Source: Agarivorans gilvus (GTDB lineage: Bacteria; Pseudomonadota; Gammaproteobacteria; Enterobacterales; Celerinatantimonadaceae). From it: a DNA stretch of 64,000 bases. The position numbers were made by a program, and so were the translations under genes. The notes beneath the pieces were generated by a model. It was given only the letters and a program-made list of their open reading frames with translations. It was not told where the DNA came from and searched no databases. The stretch is taken from positions 2,635,001 through 2,699,000 of the forward strand of contig NZ_CP013021.1 of NCBI RefSeq assembly GCF_001420915.1, in the 5' to 3' direction. How positions within the stretch are numbered: the stretch's first letter is position 1; each line of letters begins with the position of its first letter. This document shows positions 54,582 through 63,459 of the stretch, one piece after another.

Positions 54582-56627
54582 AACAAATAACATCACCGAG
54601 CGAGCCGAGACGGTTACCGTTGCAGTATCTAGCTGAGGAGCGGTTTTAAAGTCAAAAATATCGGCAGGTGGTTTCGCCGCTGTATCGACCAGCTTAAACC
54701 AGTGACCTTCAATGGCTGGCACTTCAAATTCCAAGTCTTCCCAATAGGCGTTAAACACCATGTACATTCTATCCTTAGAATAAGGGTCGAGTAGGGTTAA
54801 AGCTATCGAATGACTGTCTTCAGACCAATCTGCTTGTCCTGGTTTCACCCCATGCCACTCAATATTGGCGTCATGAATCACATCGGACAGACTGAGGTGA
54901 ATTTTTTCTTCCAATACATCGTCAAAACGACGTAACTTAATCAGTTCTTTAACAAAACGCAGCAAGTCTTGGTTTTTATCCACCAAATTCCAGTCAAACC
55001 AAGATATTTCGTTGTCTTGGCAATAGGCGTTGTTATTACCTTGTTGAGTGCGTTTCACTTCGTCACCCATGGTAATCATTGGCGTACCTAAAGATAACAG
55101 CAAGGTGGCAAAGAAATTCTTCATTTGCTGCTCACGCAATTCATTTACTTTAGGATTTAAAGTTGGTCCTTCAACACCATGGTTATAACTGATGTTGTGG
55201 TTATCCCCATCACGGTTATTTTCACCGTTATCTAGATTGTGTTTGTCGTTATAGCTGACTAAATCATTCAGGGTAAAACCATCGTGGGCGGTAACTAAGT
55301 TAATCGAGCGCTGTGGTGAGTGGTTATCTTTGTAATACAGATCGGGGCTGCCCAATAGACGTGAACCAAATCGGCCAGTAACGCCATTGTCACCGCGGAA
55401 GAAAGAGCGTACATCATCACGGAATTTACCATTCCATTCATTCCAGCGGTCACCCACAAAATCGCCAACCTGGTAAAGACCAGCGGCATCCCAAGCCTCG
55501 GCTATGATTTTAGTACCCGCCAAAGCAGGATCGGAATCGATGGACCAAAGCAATGGTGGATCTTTCATTACATTGCCTTGCGAGTCTCGCGCCAATACCG
55601 ATGCAAGATCAAAGCGGAAGCCGTCAACATGCATTTCATTAGCCCAAAAGCGCAATGAATCGCGGATCATCTTACGCATTACCGAATGGTTGGCATTACA
55701 GGTATTGCCACAGCCCGAGTAATTGCTATACCAACGTTTCTCGTTTTCTAGAGTGTAATAAGCATCGTTTTGCAGACCCTTCATGCTTAAAGTTGGACCA
55801 TCGTGCCCACCTTCAGCGGTATGGTTAAAGACCACATCCAAAATCACCTCAATGCCTGCTTTGTGCAGCTCCCGCACCATCACTCTAAATTCGTTATAGG
55901 CACCACAAACACTCTTATCAGAGCTATAGGCGGTATGCGGAGAGAAGAAGTTGACCGGGCTATAACCCCAGTAGTTTTGCTTGCCTAGCGGAGCATCTTG
56001 AATATCAAATTGCTGCACCGGCATTAACTCAATGGCGGTCACTCCAAGCTCTTTCAAATAGGGAATTTTTTCGATTACCCCAGCGTAGGTGCCGCGCTTA
56101 TGTTCAGCCACTCCCGAAGAAGGATGCTTAGTAAAGCCGGCCACATGCATTTCATAAATCACGGTATCTTGCAGTGAACGCTTAATTGGACGAGTACCTT
56201 GCCAATCAAAACCACGCAAATCGACTACCGCCCCCTTAACACATTGATCGACATTCGCATGCCCGTGTCGAGCCGCGACCTGGCGTAAGTAGTTATCGGG
56301 GAAATGCGTCATCTTAGCGTAAGGGTCTAACAATACCTTACTAGGGTCGAAGCGTAAGCCTCGCTCAGGTTGCCACGGGCCATCAACTTGAAAGCCATAC
56401 AAAGTACCGACTTCTAGCTCTTCAACAAACAAGTGCCAGTAGTGATCGGTACGGTTAAATTGAGGATGAAAAGGAATTTCTGCGAAAGGTTTACGAGAAT
56501 TGACTTCTTTGAAAAGGAGTAAGGTTACCCCTGTAGCGTTTTTTGAAAAAATACTAAAGTTGACGCCCGAACCTTGATAGGTTGCCCCTAATGGAAAGGC
56601 GCTCCCCGCTTGCGTTTTAATGGTCAT
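54549..56627 (-). CDS. glgX: Glycogen debranching enzyme GlgX (isoamylase type)
   Basis: 692 residues. N-terminal CBM48 (GSGVNFSIFSKNATGVTLLLF), then a GH13 barrel: DVVFNHTAEGG, DGFRFDLASVL (nucleophile Asp), EAWDAAGLYQVG (acid Glu) and NLVTAHDGFTLNDLVSYNDKHN. Hydrolyses alpha-1,6 branches of limit dextrins. No other glycogen genes are adjacent. Confidence 0.93.
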   Translation of the reverse strand: MTIKTQAGSAFPLGATYQGSGVNFSIFSKNATGVTLLLFKEVNSRKPFAEIPFHPQFNRTDHYWHLFVEELEVGTLYGFQVDGPWQPERGLRFDPSKVLLDPYAKMTHFPDNYLRQVAARHGHANVDQCVKGAVVDLRGFDWQGTRPIKRSLQDTVIYEMHVAGFTKHPSSGVAEHKRGTYAGVIEKIPYLKELGVTAIELMPVQQFDIQDAPLGKQNYWGYSPVNFFSPHTAYSSDKSVCGAYNEFRVMVRELHKAGIEVILDVVFNHTAEGGHDGPTLSMKGLQNDAYYTLENEKRWYSNYSGCGNTCNANHSVMRKMIRDSLRFWANEMHVDGFRFDLASVLARDSQGNVMKDPPLLWSIDSDPALAGTKIIAEAWDAAGLYQVGDFVGDRWNEWNGKFRDDVRSFFRGDNGVTGRFGSRLLGSPDLYYKDNHSPQRSINLVTAHDGFTLNDLVSYNDKHNLDNGENNRDGDNHNISYNHGVEGPTLNPKVNELREQQMKNFFATLLLSLGTPMITMGDEVKRTQQGNNNAYCQDNEISWFDWNLVDKNQDLLRFVKELIKLRRFDDVLEEKIHLSLSDVIHDANIEWHGVKPGQADWSEDSHSIALTLLDPYSKDRMYMVFNAYWEDLEFEVPAIEGHWFKLVDTAAKPPADIFDFKTAPQLDTATVTVSARSVMLFVANPLLESRCN

Positions 56628-56743
56628 ATACTGTGCTGTCTTTTAATACTAATATTTGAGATGTAAGCCTATTGTTTGGCTCTTTTGGCTACAGTTTATC
56701 AGTAATAAAGCATGGCACAGTATATTTATTTACGCTTTAAGGT

Positions 56744-56926
56744 TTAAAATTTAACCGAAATTGAATGTGAACGCCCACCCACTTGACGCTTACGCCGACA
56801 ATGTTGTGCTCCTAACTGGTCTAGCTCGTTTACTTCATCGGGTAACATTAATGATAATAATTGCTGCAATTTATCTTGATCAGATAATACGTTGGCAATA
56901 GTTTGGCTAGTCTTTGAACGGAACAT
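56744..56926 (-). CDS. Small unknown protein
   Basis: 60 residues, MFRSKTSQTIANVLSDQDKLQQLLSLMLPDE..., basic C-terminal end. AGGGG 7 nt before ATG is a good ribosome site. It lies alone between glgX and the acyltransferase on the same strand. No family recognised. Confidence 0.5.
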   Translation of the reverse strand: MFRSKTSQTIANVLSDQDKLQQLLSLMLPDEVNELDQLGAQHCRRKRQVGGRSHSISVKF

Positions 56927-57004
56927 ATCATACCCCTAATATTAATACCTATTAAGGGGTATGCAGCTACAATGCCAACACAACAAAAAACTAAATTTAT
57001 GTTT

Positions 57005-58126
57005 TTATTCAGTGAGTTGCTGTCTTGCCTTGATGGGATTGGCATACATTGCCAGCAGTTGAGATCGGACCTCTGCACTAATATCGCCAGTTTTCGCCTC
57101 AAAATAGCGCTTAGCCTGAGCAATATCCTTAGCCGATAGTTCTTCAGGAAGTTCATTGCCCAAAGCTATCCAGTTAGTTGGCATTAATTGATAATTGCCA
57201 ATAATCGCTTTATCTAGGGCTTCCGCGACTTCTTTGGCATTCTCAAATGGAGCATTTAAAGGCTTAGCAAAATGTACGTGCACTCGCCCTTTTTGACCAA
57301 CAATGCCACGAGAAATACTGTAAATGTCTTCGTGCTCTTGCTTTAGGTACTCGCCGTGCTGATTTTGCGCCACCAATTCATTGGCCTTGGCCACGTCGCA
57401 GGGGTCAAACTCATAGGAAATAGACACCGGTACAATGTTGAGTTGGTTAATGTAATCAGCAAAGCTCTGTTCTTTACTTCTATTTAAAGCCAGCATCGAA
57501 ATTAGTGCAGCATTAGTTTGGTCTAAGCCATCTTTAGCACGCCCTTCTCGCTGAGCAATCCAAATATGATCGCCAGTTTGCTTAAGGGTATGCTGAATAT
57601 AAGCCGACAGCTCTTTTGAATTCGCCAACTTTTCTCGTTTAGCGCTAGCCGAACGCTTAACGATGAAACTACGGTTTAGGCGCATTAAATCCGATACCCA
57701 GGGCTTAGTTAATAGGTTATCGCCAATGGCGATTTGCACGGTATCTTGGCCATTTACATGCAGTAGATAATTCACAAATGCCGGATCTAAGGCGATATCA
57801 CGATGGTTAGAAATAAACAAATGTGGCGTCGACAAATCAAGATTATCTAAGCCACTTGAGCTTAATTGCGAAGTGGTGGTTTTAATCATATGTGCCATGT
57901 AACGTTCAACAATGAGCTGAAAATCGTACACTGTATTGACCTTTCTCACCTTAAAGCGAAGCACACTACGTAACAGCGTAGATAACAACGCCAGCGCCAA
58001 GCCTGACACCCGCGGATAACGAAAACGAATGAGGGTGGTGATAAATTCTGAGTCATTGATTAAACGTTGCAGGGTGGGTTTTACTTCAGAGTCTTGGTAA
58101 GGGCGAATACTGTCGAACTGAGACAT
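57005..58126 (-). CDS. PlsC-type acyltransferase, unknown acceptor
   Basis: 373 residues from ATG 58126. Contains the acyltransferase motif SNHRDIALD (HX4D) near residue 110 and QREGRAKDG near 200. Longer than plain PlsC. It resembles the group of membrane-associated 1-acylglycerol-3-phosphate acyltransferases found in marine gammaproteobacteria. The exact acceptor lipid is not known. Confidence 0.8.
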   Translation of the reverse strand: MSQFDSIRPYQDSEVKPTLQRLINDSEFITTLIRFRYPRVSGLALALLSTLLRSVLRFKVRKVNTVYDFQLIVERYMAHMIKTTTSQLSSSGLDNLDLSTPHLFISNHRDIALDPAFVNYLLHVNGQDTVQIAIGDNLLTKPWVSDLMRLNRSFIVKRSASAKREKLANSKELSAYIQHTLKQTGDHIWIAQREGRAKDGLDQTNAALISMLALNRSKEQSFADYINQLNIVPVSISYEFDPCDVAKANELVAQNQHGEYLKQEHEDIYSISRGIVGQKGRVHVHFAKPLNAPFENAKEVAEALDKAIIGNYQLMPTNWIALGNELPEELSAKDIAQAKRYFEAKTGDISAEVRSQLLAMYANPIKARQQLTE

Positions 58127-58295
58127 AACTTCTCTCACTATTAAGGAAGCCGCAATTTACCGTTTTCTTAAGCCAAAGACAATCACAATGGTTAGTTTTT
58201 GAACAAACATTGTGCACTTTCACGCAGATGCTTGGTTCTTTCGCAAAAGCCTGCATCCACGTATACTGAAGTTCCATTTGCTCACTCCAACAAGC

Positions 58296-59651
58296 ATGGA
58301 ACAACAACGCCGCCAATTACTTGATGCGCCCATCACTCCACTGATTATCCGTAAAGCCAGCCCCAGCTTAGTCGGCATTTTTTCGATCATCTTTTTTAAT
58401 TTAGTCGATACCTTTTTTGTTGCTATGTTAGGTACCGATGCGCTGGCAGGCGTTTCATTTACCTTTCCCATCACCTTTGCCATTACCAGCATTGCTATGG
58501 GTTTAGGTATTGGCCTTTCTTCACACGTGGGGCGCTTATTAGGAGCAGAAAAACAGCAGCAGGCGGCGCGCTTAACCAGTCACAGCCTGTTATTCAGTTT
58601 GTTATTGATTATCAGCATCGCCAGCCTAGGCTATTTGAGTATTTTCCCTCTATTTAGCTACTTAGGCGCAGAGCTACCGGTAATGCCCTACATTGAGCAA
58701 TACATGCAAATTTGGTATCTCTCGGTTCCCTTGTTGGTGATTCCCATGGTTGGCAACAGCGCGATTCGTGCCAGTGGAGACAGTAAAACCCCCAGTATTG
58801 TTATGCTGGTGGCCGGCATGGTTAACGGCATTCTCGACCCCCTACTCATTTTTGGCTTAGGCCCCTTTCCCGCCATGGGTGTTCAGGGCGCGGCATTAGC
58901 CACCGCCATAGCGTGGCTCATCACCTTCTTGGTCGCACTGTATATGCTTAAGTTTAAACTTGACTTATTACGCTTAGAACCTTGCTCTATTTCGCAATTA
59001 TTACGCTCTTGGCAAAAACTCTTGAGCATTGCTATTCCAGCGGTGTTCTCGCAGCTGCTCACGCCTATTGCTACAGCACTCACCTTTGTTATTTTGGCTA
59101 AAGCAGGCACCGCTACGGTGGCCGCCTATGGTTTTGCCACCCGCGTTGAAGCTTTGTTATTTATAGGGGTGATGGCGATTAACTCGGTGATTCCGATGTT
59201 GGTGGGGCAAAATGTAGGCGCAGGCCAAGCACAGCGTGCCCAGCAAGTGGTGCATCATGGGATCCGTCTAGCCGTTATTTGGCAACTGATATTAGCTCTG
59301 GTCATGTATTTACTCGCACCACTGATCAGCCACAGCTTAAACCACGATGCCGAAGTCGCCGAACTTAGCCAGTATTACCTGCAATTAGTACCGTTTTGTT
59401 ATGGCATGATGGCCGTACCCTTACTATTGGCACAAACCCTAAATGCGCTGGCCAAGCCTATGCATGCCATGGTGATTAATCTAGTGCGTCTATTTGGTTT
59501 TATGCTGCCCGCCATTTTCTTAGGGGCATTATCTGGAAGCAGTAAGGTAATCTTTCTGGCGATTATTATTGCGCATACTTTAGCCGGCCTAGCGAGCTTA
59601 GTATTGCTGGCCTACCTAATGAGACAGCAAGTGTGGTGGCGTCAGCAGTAA
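58296..59651 (+). CDS. MATE-family multidrug efflux protein
   Basis: 451 residues from ATG 58296; the longer open frame to 58212 is unlikely. Twelve helices in two MATE repeats (KASPSLVGIFSIIFFNLVDTFFVAMLG; PAVFSQLLTPIATALTFVILAKAGTATVAAYGFATRVEAL). Cation-coupled export of drugs or metabolites. Its stop abuts the bidirectional terminator of the first CsrB-like RNA. Confidence 0.92.
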   Translation: MEQQRRQLLDAPITPLIIRKASPSLVGIFSIIFFNLVDTFFVAMLGTDALAGVSFTFPITFAITSIAMGLGIGLSSHVGRLLGAEKQQQAARLTSHSLLFSLLLIISIASLGYLSIFPLFSYLGAELPVMPYIEQYMQIWYLSVPLLVIPMVGNSAIRASGDSKTPSIVMLVAGMVNGILDPLLIFGLGPFPAMGVQGAALATAIAWLITFLVALYMLKFKLDLLRLEPCSISQLLRSWQKLLSIAIPAVFSQLLTPIATALTFVILAKAGTATVAAYGFATRVEALLFIGVMAINSVIPMLVGQNVGAGQAQRAQQVVHHGIRLAVIWQLILALVMYLLAPLISHSLNHDAEVAELSQYYLQLVPFCYGMMAVPLLLAQTLNALAKPMHAMVINLVRLFGFMLPAIFLGALSGSSKVIFLAIIIAHTLAGLASLVLLAYLMRQQVWWRQQ

Positions 59652-60003
59652 AAAGGGCGACACCTAAGTGTCGCCCTTTTGTACGTCATCAAGCTCAGTC
59701 CTTAAACTTTAGTTGCTCCTTGCAATCCTTATGGCTGTGCACACCGTCCTTAGCGTTTCCTCTTCCCATTTCCTTTGGGCTATCCTTTAGCCTTCTTTGG
59801 CATAAGTGTTCTTCCTAAACACTTGCTCTCTCCGTCCTGGAGGTATCCCTTTACTTCTTCCTGAAGCTCTTAGGTATTTGCTTTGCGCTGCTTGCGCTGA
59901 GTTCCTAAGCTCATCAACCTTGACAAGCTTGTTCATCCTAAACAGTGCGTCCTATACCCCGGCATCTTGCCTAACTCATCCTGAGCATTGGCTCGTCCTT
60001 ATG
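59650..60003 (-). ncRNA. CsrB-like sRNA, copy 1
   Basis: On the minus strand this stretch carries 18 GGA motifs, spaced roughly every 15-20 nt, many of them in loops of short hairpins: AAGTGTT-CTTCCTA-AACACTT, CTCC-GTCCT-GGAG, CTTC-TTCCT-GAAG, GGCT-ATCCTTT-AGCC (given on the plus strand; the loops read AGGA/AGGAC in the RNA). Multiple GGA-loop hairpins are the hallmark of CsrB/CsrC/RsmY/RsmZ RNAs that sequester the translational repressor CsrA/RsmA. -10 box TATAGT at 60010-60015, predicted 5' end about 60003, and terminator at 59651-59680. Ends inferred. Confidence 0.85.
59651..59680. terminator. Bidirectional terminator (MATE gene / CsrB-like copy 1)
   Basis: AAAAGGGCGACAC-CTAA-GTGTCGCCCTTTT: 13-bp stem, 4-nt loop. 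The loop and inner stem (GACAC-CTAA-GTGTC) recur in the terminators of the other two copies. Confidence 0.9.
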
Positions 60004-60162
60004 TTTATAACTATAGCGTGCTAACAAATCCTTCCCAGAGCCCAGCCCAAAATAAATTCTTACTACACAAATAAGGCAGTCACAAAACACAGTAAATTCA
60101 TTTAAAAACAATTACTAAGCTAAATAACACAACGGCAAGTAACGAAATATTCGCAAAACAAA

Positions 60163-60180
60163 TAAGGGCGATCTCTTACA
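60163..60180 (-). promoter_or_regulatory. UvrY/GacA-type box upstream of copy 1
   Basis: TGTAAGAGATCGCCCTTA on the minus strand. The left half is identical to that of the other two copies and to the known GacA/UvrY/VarA site TGTAAG-N6-CTTACA; the right half is degenerate. It lies 147 bp upstream of the -10 box, close to the spacing at the other copies. Between 60181 and 60503 I see no gene; the stretch is AT-rich, then mixed. Confidence 0.65.
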
Positions 60181-60503
60181 AAAAAGCTAGCAAATGAAGA
60201 AAAACAAAAACAAGATAAAACAACAAACATTAATATAAAAAGCCGTCACCTATCTAAACAAAAGAAAACATCAGGATAAATAACTAAAATAAACCAAAAT
60301 AGTAGTAGTTTACACACAATCTTACATATTTACTGGTAAGTTACGACTAGGTCGTACAGTCGGTCTGCTGGTATCGTAACTCATAACTGGACAGTTCCGT
60401 GCTAGCCGAGCCTACCGCCAGAGCGTCACACTCTAACGCGGAGATGGACATCTGCATGACTCTCACTCAAGCGGCTTTAACAAAGTGCGATCCCGCCTTG
60501 GCG

Positions 60504-61445
60504 TTAAGGCAACAACGGCAGTAGCTGATTAATTTGCGGCAGCTCCACATGCCAGCAAGAGCGCTCAATTAAAACGTTTGCGATAGGCTTTTGCGCCACG
60601 GTGTAATTTGTTTTGCTACCCGCAGAGTGCTTTCGCTTATTAAAGTTTGCACTGTAGGCAAGAAGAGCCTCTTCAAATGCTGCTTTGTCAGGATCTTTAA
60701 CGCTGGAGTAGGGAATGTCTAGGATATTGTTGCTCTGATATTGGCTTTGGGTGACACAATGCAGTGATGTGCGTTCGCCGTTGGCTAGTCGTGCAATTAT
60801 TTCATTAATCATCAATTGCTTAATTTCTGCATCCGTCTTTTTACCCATGTTGTCGCTGAAAATCTTATCGACAGCTTTGCCAGCAGGTTTGTATGGGTAG
60901 CCTCGATGAACCTCAACTGATACACCCTTGCTGTATGCGCTTTTGTTGTCGCCAAACATTATTCTGGCTTGATCATCCGGAGTTCGCCAAGTACTAGAGA
61001 TGGCAATGTTATTTACACCTGAAAGCATCATTATCTGTTTGAGTACGCTAATGGTGTAGTGACTAAGCACCCTTTTCGCATTTGCACGGTAATTGACTGC
61101 AAAGGCTGCACTCGGACCATGAGCTGATATCGCTGAATACGAGCGGCCTGATCCCGAATGGCCCTTACTCACAATGGAGGTGTTACTTGGTGCCGAGGCT
61201 GAATAACTGCTCAGTACTTTCAAGGACCGACCGTTAGGGTCAATACGACCATCGGGGTGAACCATACGGATGATTTCTCGCTGGAATCTAAGGATAACCC
61301 TTAGCGTATGAGGACCCATCAGACCATCTTCTGTGAGTTTTGTTGAGTATCCTTTGAATAGAACCCTGTTAAGCCCGGTTTGAATCGTGCGCACATCGAG
61401 CCTGCTATTAATCCCCTTCGCGCCAACACTTCCTTGTATCTGCAT
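60504..61445 (-). CDS. Candidate peptidoglycan-targeting effector
   Basis: 313 residues without signal peptide. Residues 1-75 form a peptidoglycan-binding-1-like domain (SVGAKGINSRLDVRTIQTGLN...GLMGPHTLRVILRFQ). A serine/alanine-rich linker follows, then a domain (about 125-290) with NIAISSTWRTPDDQARIMF and SLHCVTQ; its layout recalls VanY/D,D-carboxypeptidase-type folds (S-T-W-R-T-P-D-D-Q similar to SGYRSYEEQ), though catalytic residues are not certain. Lack of its own signal peptide plus a secreted partner gene upstream fits a type VI secretion cargo and its immunity protein. No secretion genes are in the window. Confidence 0.55.
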   Translation of the reverse strand: MQIQGSVGAKGINSRLDVRTIQTGLNRVLFKGYSTKLTEDGLMGPHTLRVILRFQREIIRMVHPDGRIDPNGRSLKVLSSYSASAPSNTSIVSKGHSGSGRSYSAISAHGPSAAFAVNYRANAKRVLSHYTISVLKQIMMLSGVNNIAISSTWRTPDDQARIMFGDNKSAYSKGVSVEVHRGYPYKPAGKAVDKIFSDNMGKKTDAEIKQLMINEIIARLANGERTSLHCVTQSQYQSNNILDIPYSSVKDPDKAAFEEALLAYSANFNKRKHSAGSKTNYTVAQKPIANVLIERSCWHVELPQINQLLPLLP

Positions 61446-61473
61446 TAAAATTTCCTTTTAAAGTTTGATGCTA

Positions 61474-61980
61474 TTACATTCCTTCCGGCCCAAACCAGCG
61501 GTAGCTTATCGCGGTGTCATACATAAATGCTGGTCCGAACTCTGCGTCGACAATTTTTGTAACTTTGAATTCCATACGTGCCCCGCTGTCTTCGTCAAAG
61601 GCGACAAAGCCTGTTGGAGCTGACTGCTTCTTCAAGGCTTCGGCTATATCGTTATAGATCTCTGAATAATCTCGAGTAAGTCCCGCAAGCCATAGGCTGG
61701 TTTCAATACGCTGCATATCTGAAAGTGGTGCAGGGCTAAGATACAACATCTCTATACCTATCTGGCACTCCTCCCACTGAGCAATCAGGGTAGAACCGTC
61801 GGCAAAGTGAAAGCGTTCTCTATTTGAGCTGCCCACATGGGCGATTTCTGGTTTGCCGATGAGTTGTGCTGTTTTCTGCGGGGATAGCTTTGGTGGATTT
61901 TGTCCGTAAGAACAAAGCTCGTTGGCATTGGAAAAGCTAGCAATTGCCATCAGTAAGGGAATAGAGGCCCACTTCATCAT
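61474..61980 (-). CDS. Candidate periplasmic immunity protein
   Basis: 168 residues. Signal peptide (MMKWASIPLLMAIASFSNA), mature domain of mixed alpha/beta sequence with cysteines in ELCSYGQ and EECQIG. It precedes the effector-like gene by 28 bp on the same strand. A secreted partner would protect the producer's own cell wall. This pairing is inferred from domain and order only. Together the two genes split the CsrB-like cluster. Confidence 0.55.
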   Translation of the reverse strand: MMKWASIPLLMAIASFSNANELCSYGQNPPKLSPQKTAQLIGKPEIAHVGSSNRERFHFADGSTLIAQWEECQIGIEMLYLSPAPLSDMQRIETSLWLAGLTRDYSEIYNDIAEALKKQSAPTGFVAFDEDSGARMEFKVTKIVDAEFGPAFMYDTAISYRWFGPEGM

Positions 61981-62297
61981 TGAATCCTTAGTTGTGCCGC
62001 CGGTGTCGCGGTCACCTTCCAGTTGGTGGCGTTATTCTATTGTGCATTAATAACTAATTCAACAATAAGCTCGCCTGAGTGATGGGTACGCCGGACCTGC
62101 GACCAGGGTGAGATCGCGAACGTTTTTAAACTAACCATATATGTCTAGTTAATTGTGATTCTGGCTACCAGTGATTTTGCAGGCTTCCCTAACTCGTAAT
62201 GGGGCAGAATCAATTAAGGAGAAGCTGTCAGCTCTAGTCAGAGTTATGAAACGAAACTGACAGATTGCATTCAGACTAATCCACCAGTCGCCAGAAA
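61981..62297. other. Gene-free stretch before CsrB-like copy 2
   Basis: No reading frame with support. It should hold the promoter for the effector/immunity pair on the minus strand. Nothing else recognisable. Confidence 0.4.
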
Positions 62298-62662
62298 AAG
62301 AAAAGGGTGACACCTAAGTGTCACCCTTCGAATAGTCATATCGTTCTTATTCCATGAACGTTAACTGCTCCCTGCAATCCTTTTTGACTGTGTACACTAT
62401 TCCTTAGTGTGTCCTCTTCCCAATTCCTTTGGGCTGTCCTTTAGCCTTCTTTGGCATAAGTGTTCGTCCTAAACACTTGCTCTCTCCGTCCTGGAGGTAT
62501 CCCTTTACTTCTTCCTGAAGCCGTTCGGTATTCGCTTTAGCACTCCTGTGCCAACATCCTCAACTTATCAATCCTAATAAGCCTGCTCATCCTGAACTTT
62601 GCGTCCTAACTACCCTAGCATCCTAGCTAGTAATTCTTCCTGAATCTTGCTTCGTCCTGATG
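62298..62662 (-). ncRNA. CsrB-like sRNA, copy 2
   Basis: About 21 GGA motifs on the minus strand. Clear GGA-loop hairpins (plus-strand spelling): ACACTA-TTCCT-TAGTGT, CCAA-TTCCT-TTGG, GCAC-TCCT-GTGC, CTAGC-ATCCTA-GCTAG, CTCC-GTCCT-GGAG. A ~95-bp block (from the TTTGGGCT segment to the CTTCCTGAAG hairpin) is nearly identical to copy 1. -10 box TAAAGT at 62669-62674. Terminator AAGGGTGACAC-CTAA-GTGTCACCCTT at 62303-62328, followed on the minus strand by a T-rich tail. Should titrate CsrA. Confidence 0.88.
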
Positions 62663-62822
62663 AAAAACACTTTACGCTTTAACGCAAAAGATCCCAGTAG
62701 ATAAAAACAAAATAAAATTAGGTAACATCAAATGAAAAATCTTAAAAAATTAGTAAGCTTTTGATTTTATTTATTTAAATATTTATTTGACGAGAATTAA
62801 AACAGGTTTATCTGCTCAATAG

Positions 62823-62840
62823 AATGGTCGATCTCTTACA
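62823..62840 (-). promoter_or_regulatory. UvrY/GacA-type box upstream of copy 2
   Basis: TGTAAGAGATCGACCATT on the minus strand, 148 bp upstream of the -10 box. Shares TGTAAGAGATCG exactly with copy 1. Confidence 0.65.
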
Positions 62841-62978
62841 GAGTTTAGGGCGAAGAAGGAAGATAAGCATCTAAGCTTATCAATAAATGCTATACAAAAT
62901 ATCGTAGAAAGGCTGGATACAACATGGAATATGCGGGTTTAAGCCAAATAAAAGCCCAGCTAATGTTGCTAGGCTTAG

Positions 62979-63261
62979 AAAAAGATCGGGGCGACACTTA
63001 CGTGTCGCCCCTAGTAGTCATATCGCTCAATTCCGTGAACGGGTAATTGCTCCCTGCAATCCTTTTTGACTGTGTTACTACTTCCTGTAGTTATCCTTTT
63101 CTCAAATCCTTTGAGCTGTCCTTTAGCCTTCTATGGCATAACCGGTCTTCCATACCAGTTGCACGTCTCCTTCCTGGGAGGTGTCCTTTGCTACATCCTG
63201 TAGCTATCCTTTCAGCTCCTGCTACGTTTGTCATCCTGATAAACGTCAGTGCCTCCGTGCA
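62979..63261 (-). ncRNA. CsrB-like sRNA, copy 3
   Basis: About 16 GGA motifs, with textbook hairpins (plus-strand spelling): GCTAC-ATCCT-GTAGC, ACTAC-TTCCT-GTAGT, CTCAA-ATCCT-TTGAG, CTCC-TTCCT-GGGAG and CGTTTGTCA-TCC-TGATAAACG. More diverged from copies 1 and 2 but keeps the same start and end features. -10 box TATAGT at 63268-63273; terminator GGGGCGACAC-TTAC-GTGTCGCCCC at 62988-63011 with a UCUUUUU tail. Short predicted proteins in this stretch are artefacts. Confidence 0.87.
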
Positions 63262-63418
63262 CAAATAACTATACGGAAACTAAATTTGATAAAAAGCAGT
63301 GAAAGCAAAAAAGTTTCATTTTTTTATGAGAAAAACACAGATAAAAACATAAACCAATGAAATATATATAAATATAGTAAATGCGTCTGCAACAAATACT
63401 GCTTATTACGCACAGGCT

Positions 63419-63436
63419 TGTAAGAGATATCTCACA
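63419..63436 (-). promoter_or_regulatory. UvrY/GacA-type box upstream of copy 3
   Basis: TGTAAGAGATATCTCACA, near-perfect dyad matching the GacA/UvrY/VarA consensus TGTAAG-N6-CTTACA. It lies 145 bp upstream of the -10 box, close to the position of the UvrY site in E. coli csrB. Confidence 0.78.
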
Positions 63437-63459
63437 AACCTGTGCGGCATTTGTCTTGA

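Noticed and set aside
59806..60024. Open frame on the plus strand within copy 1 (and similar at 63047-63268)
   Set aside because: Lies inside the structured RNA, low-complexity serine/leucine-rich translation, no ribosome site, and differs between the copies.
59690..63270. Repeated short motif with regular spacing in three places, CRISPR-like at first sight
   Set aside because: Repeats are only 4-6 bp (TCCT) inside variable hairpins, spacing is irregular, there are no spacers of constant length and no cas genes. The pattern fits GGA-loop CsrB RNAs on the minus strand.
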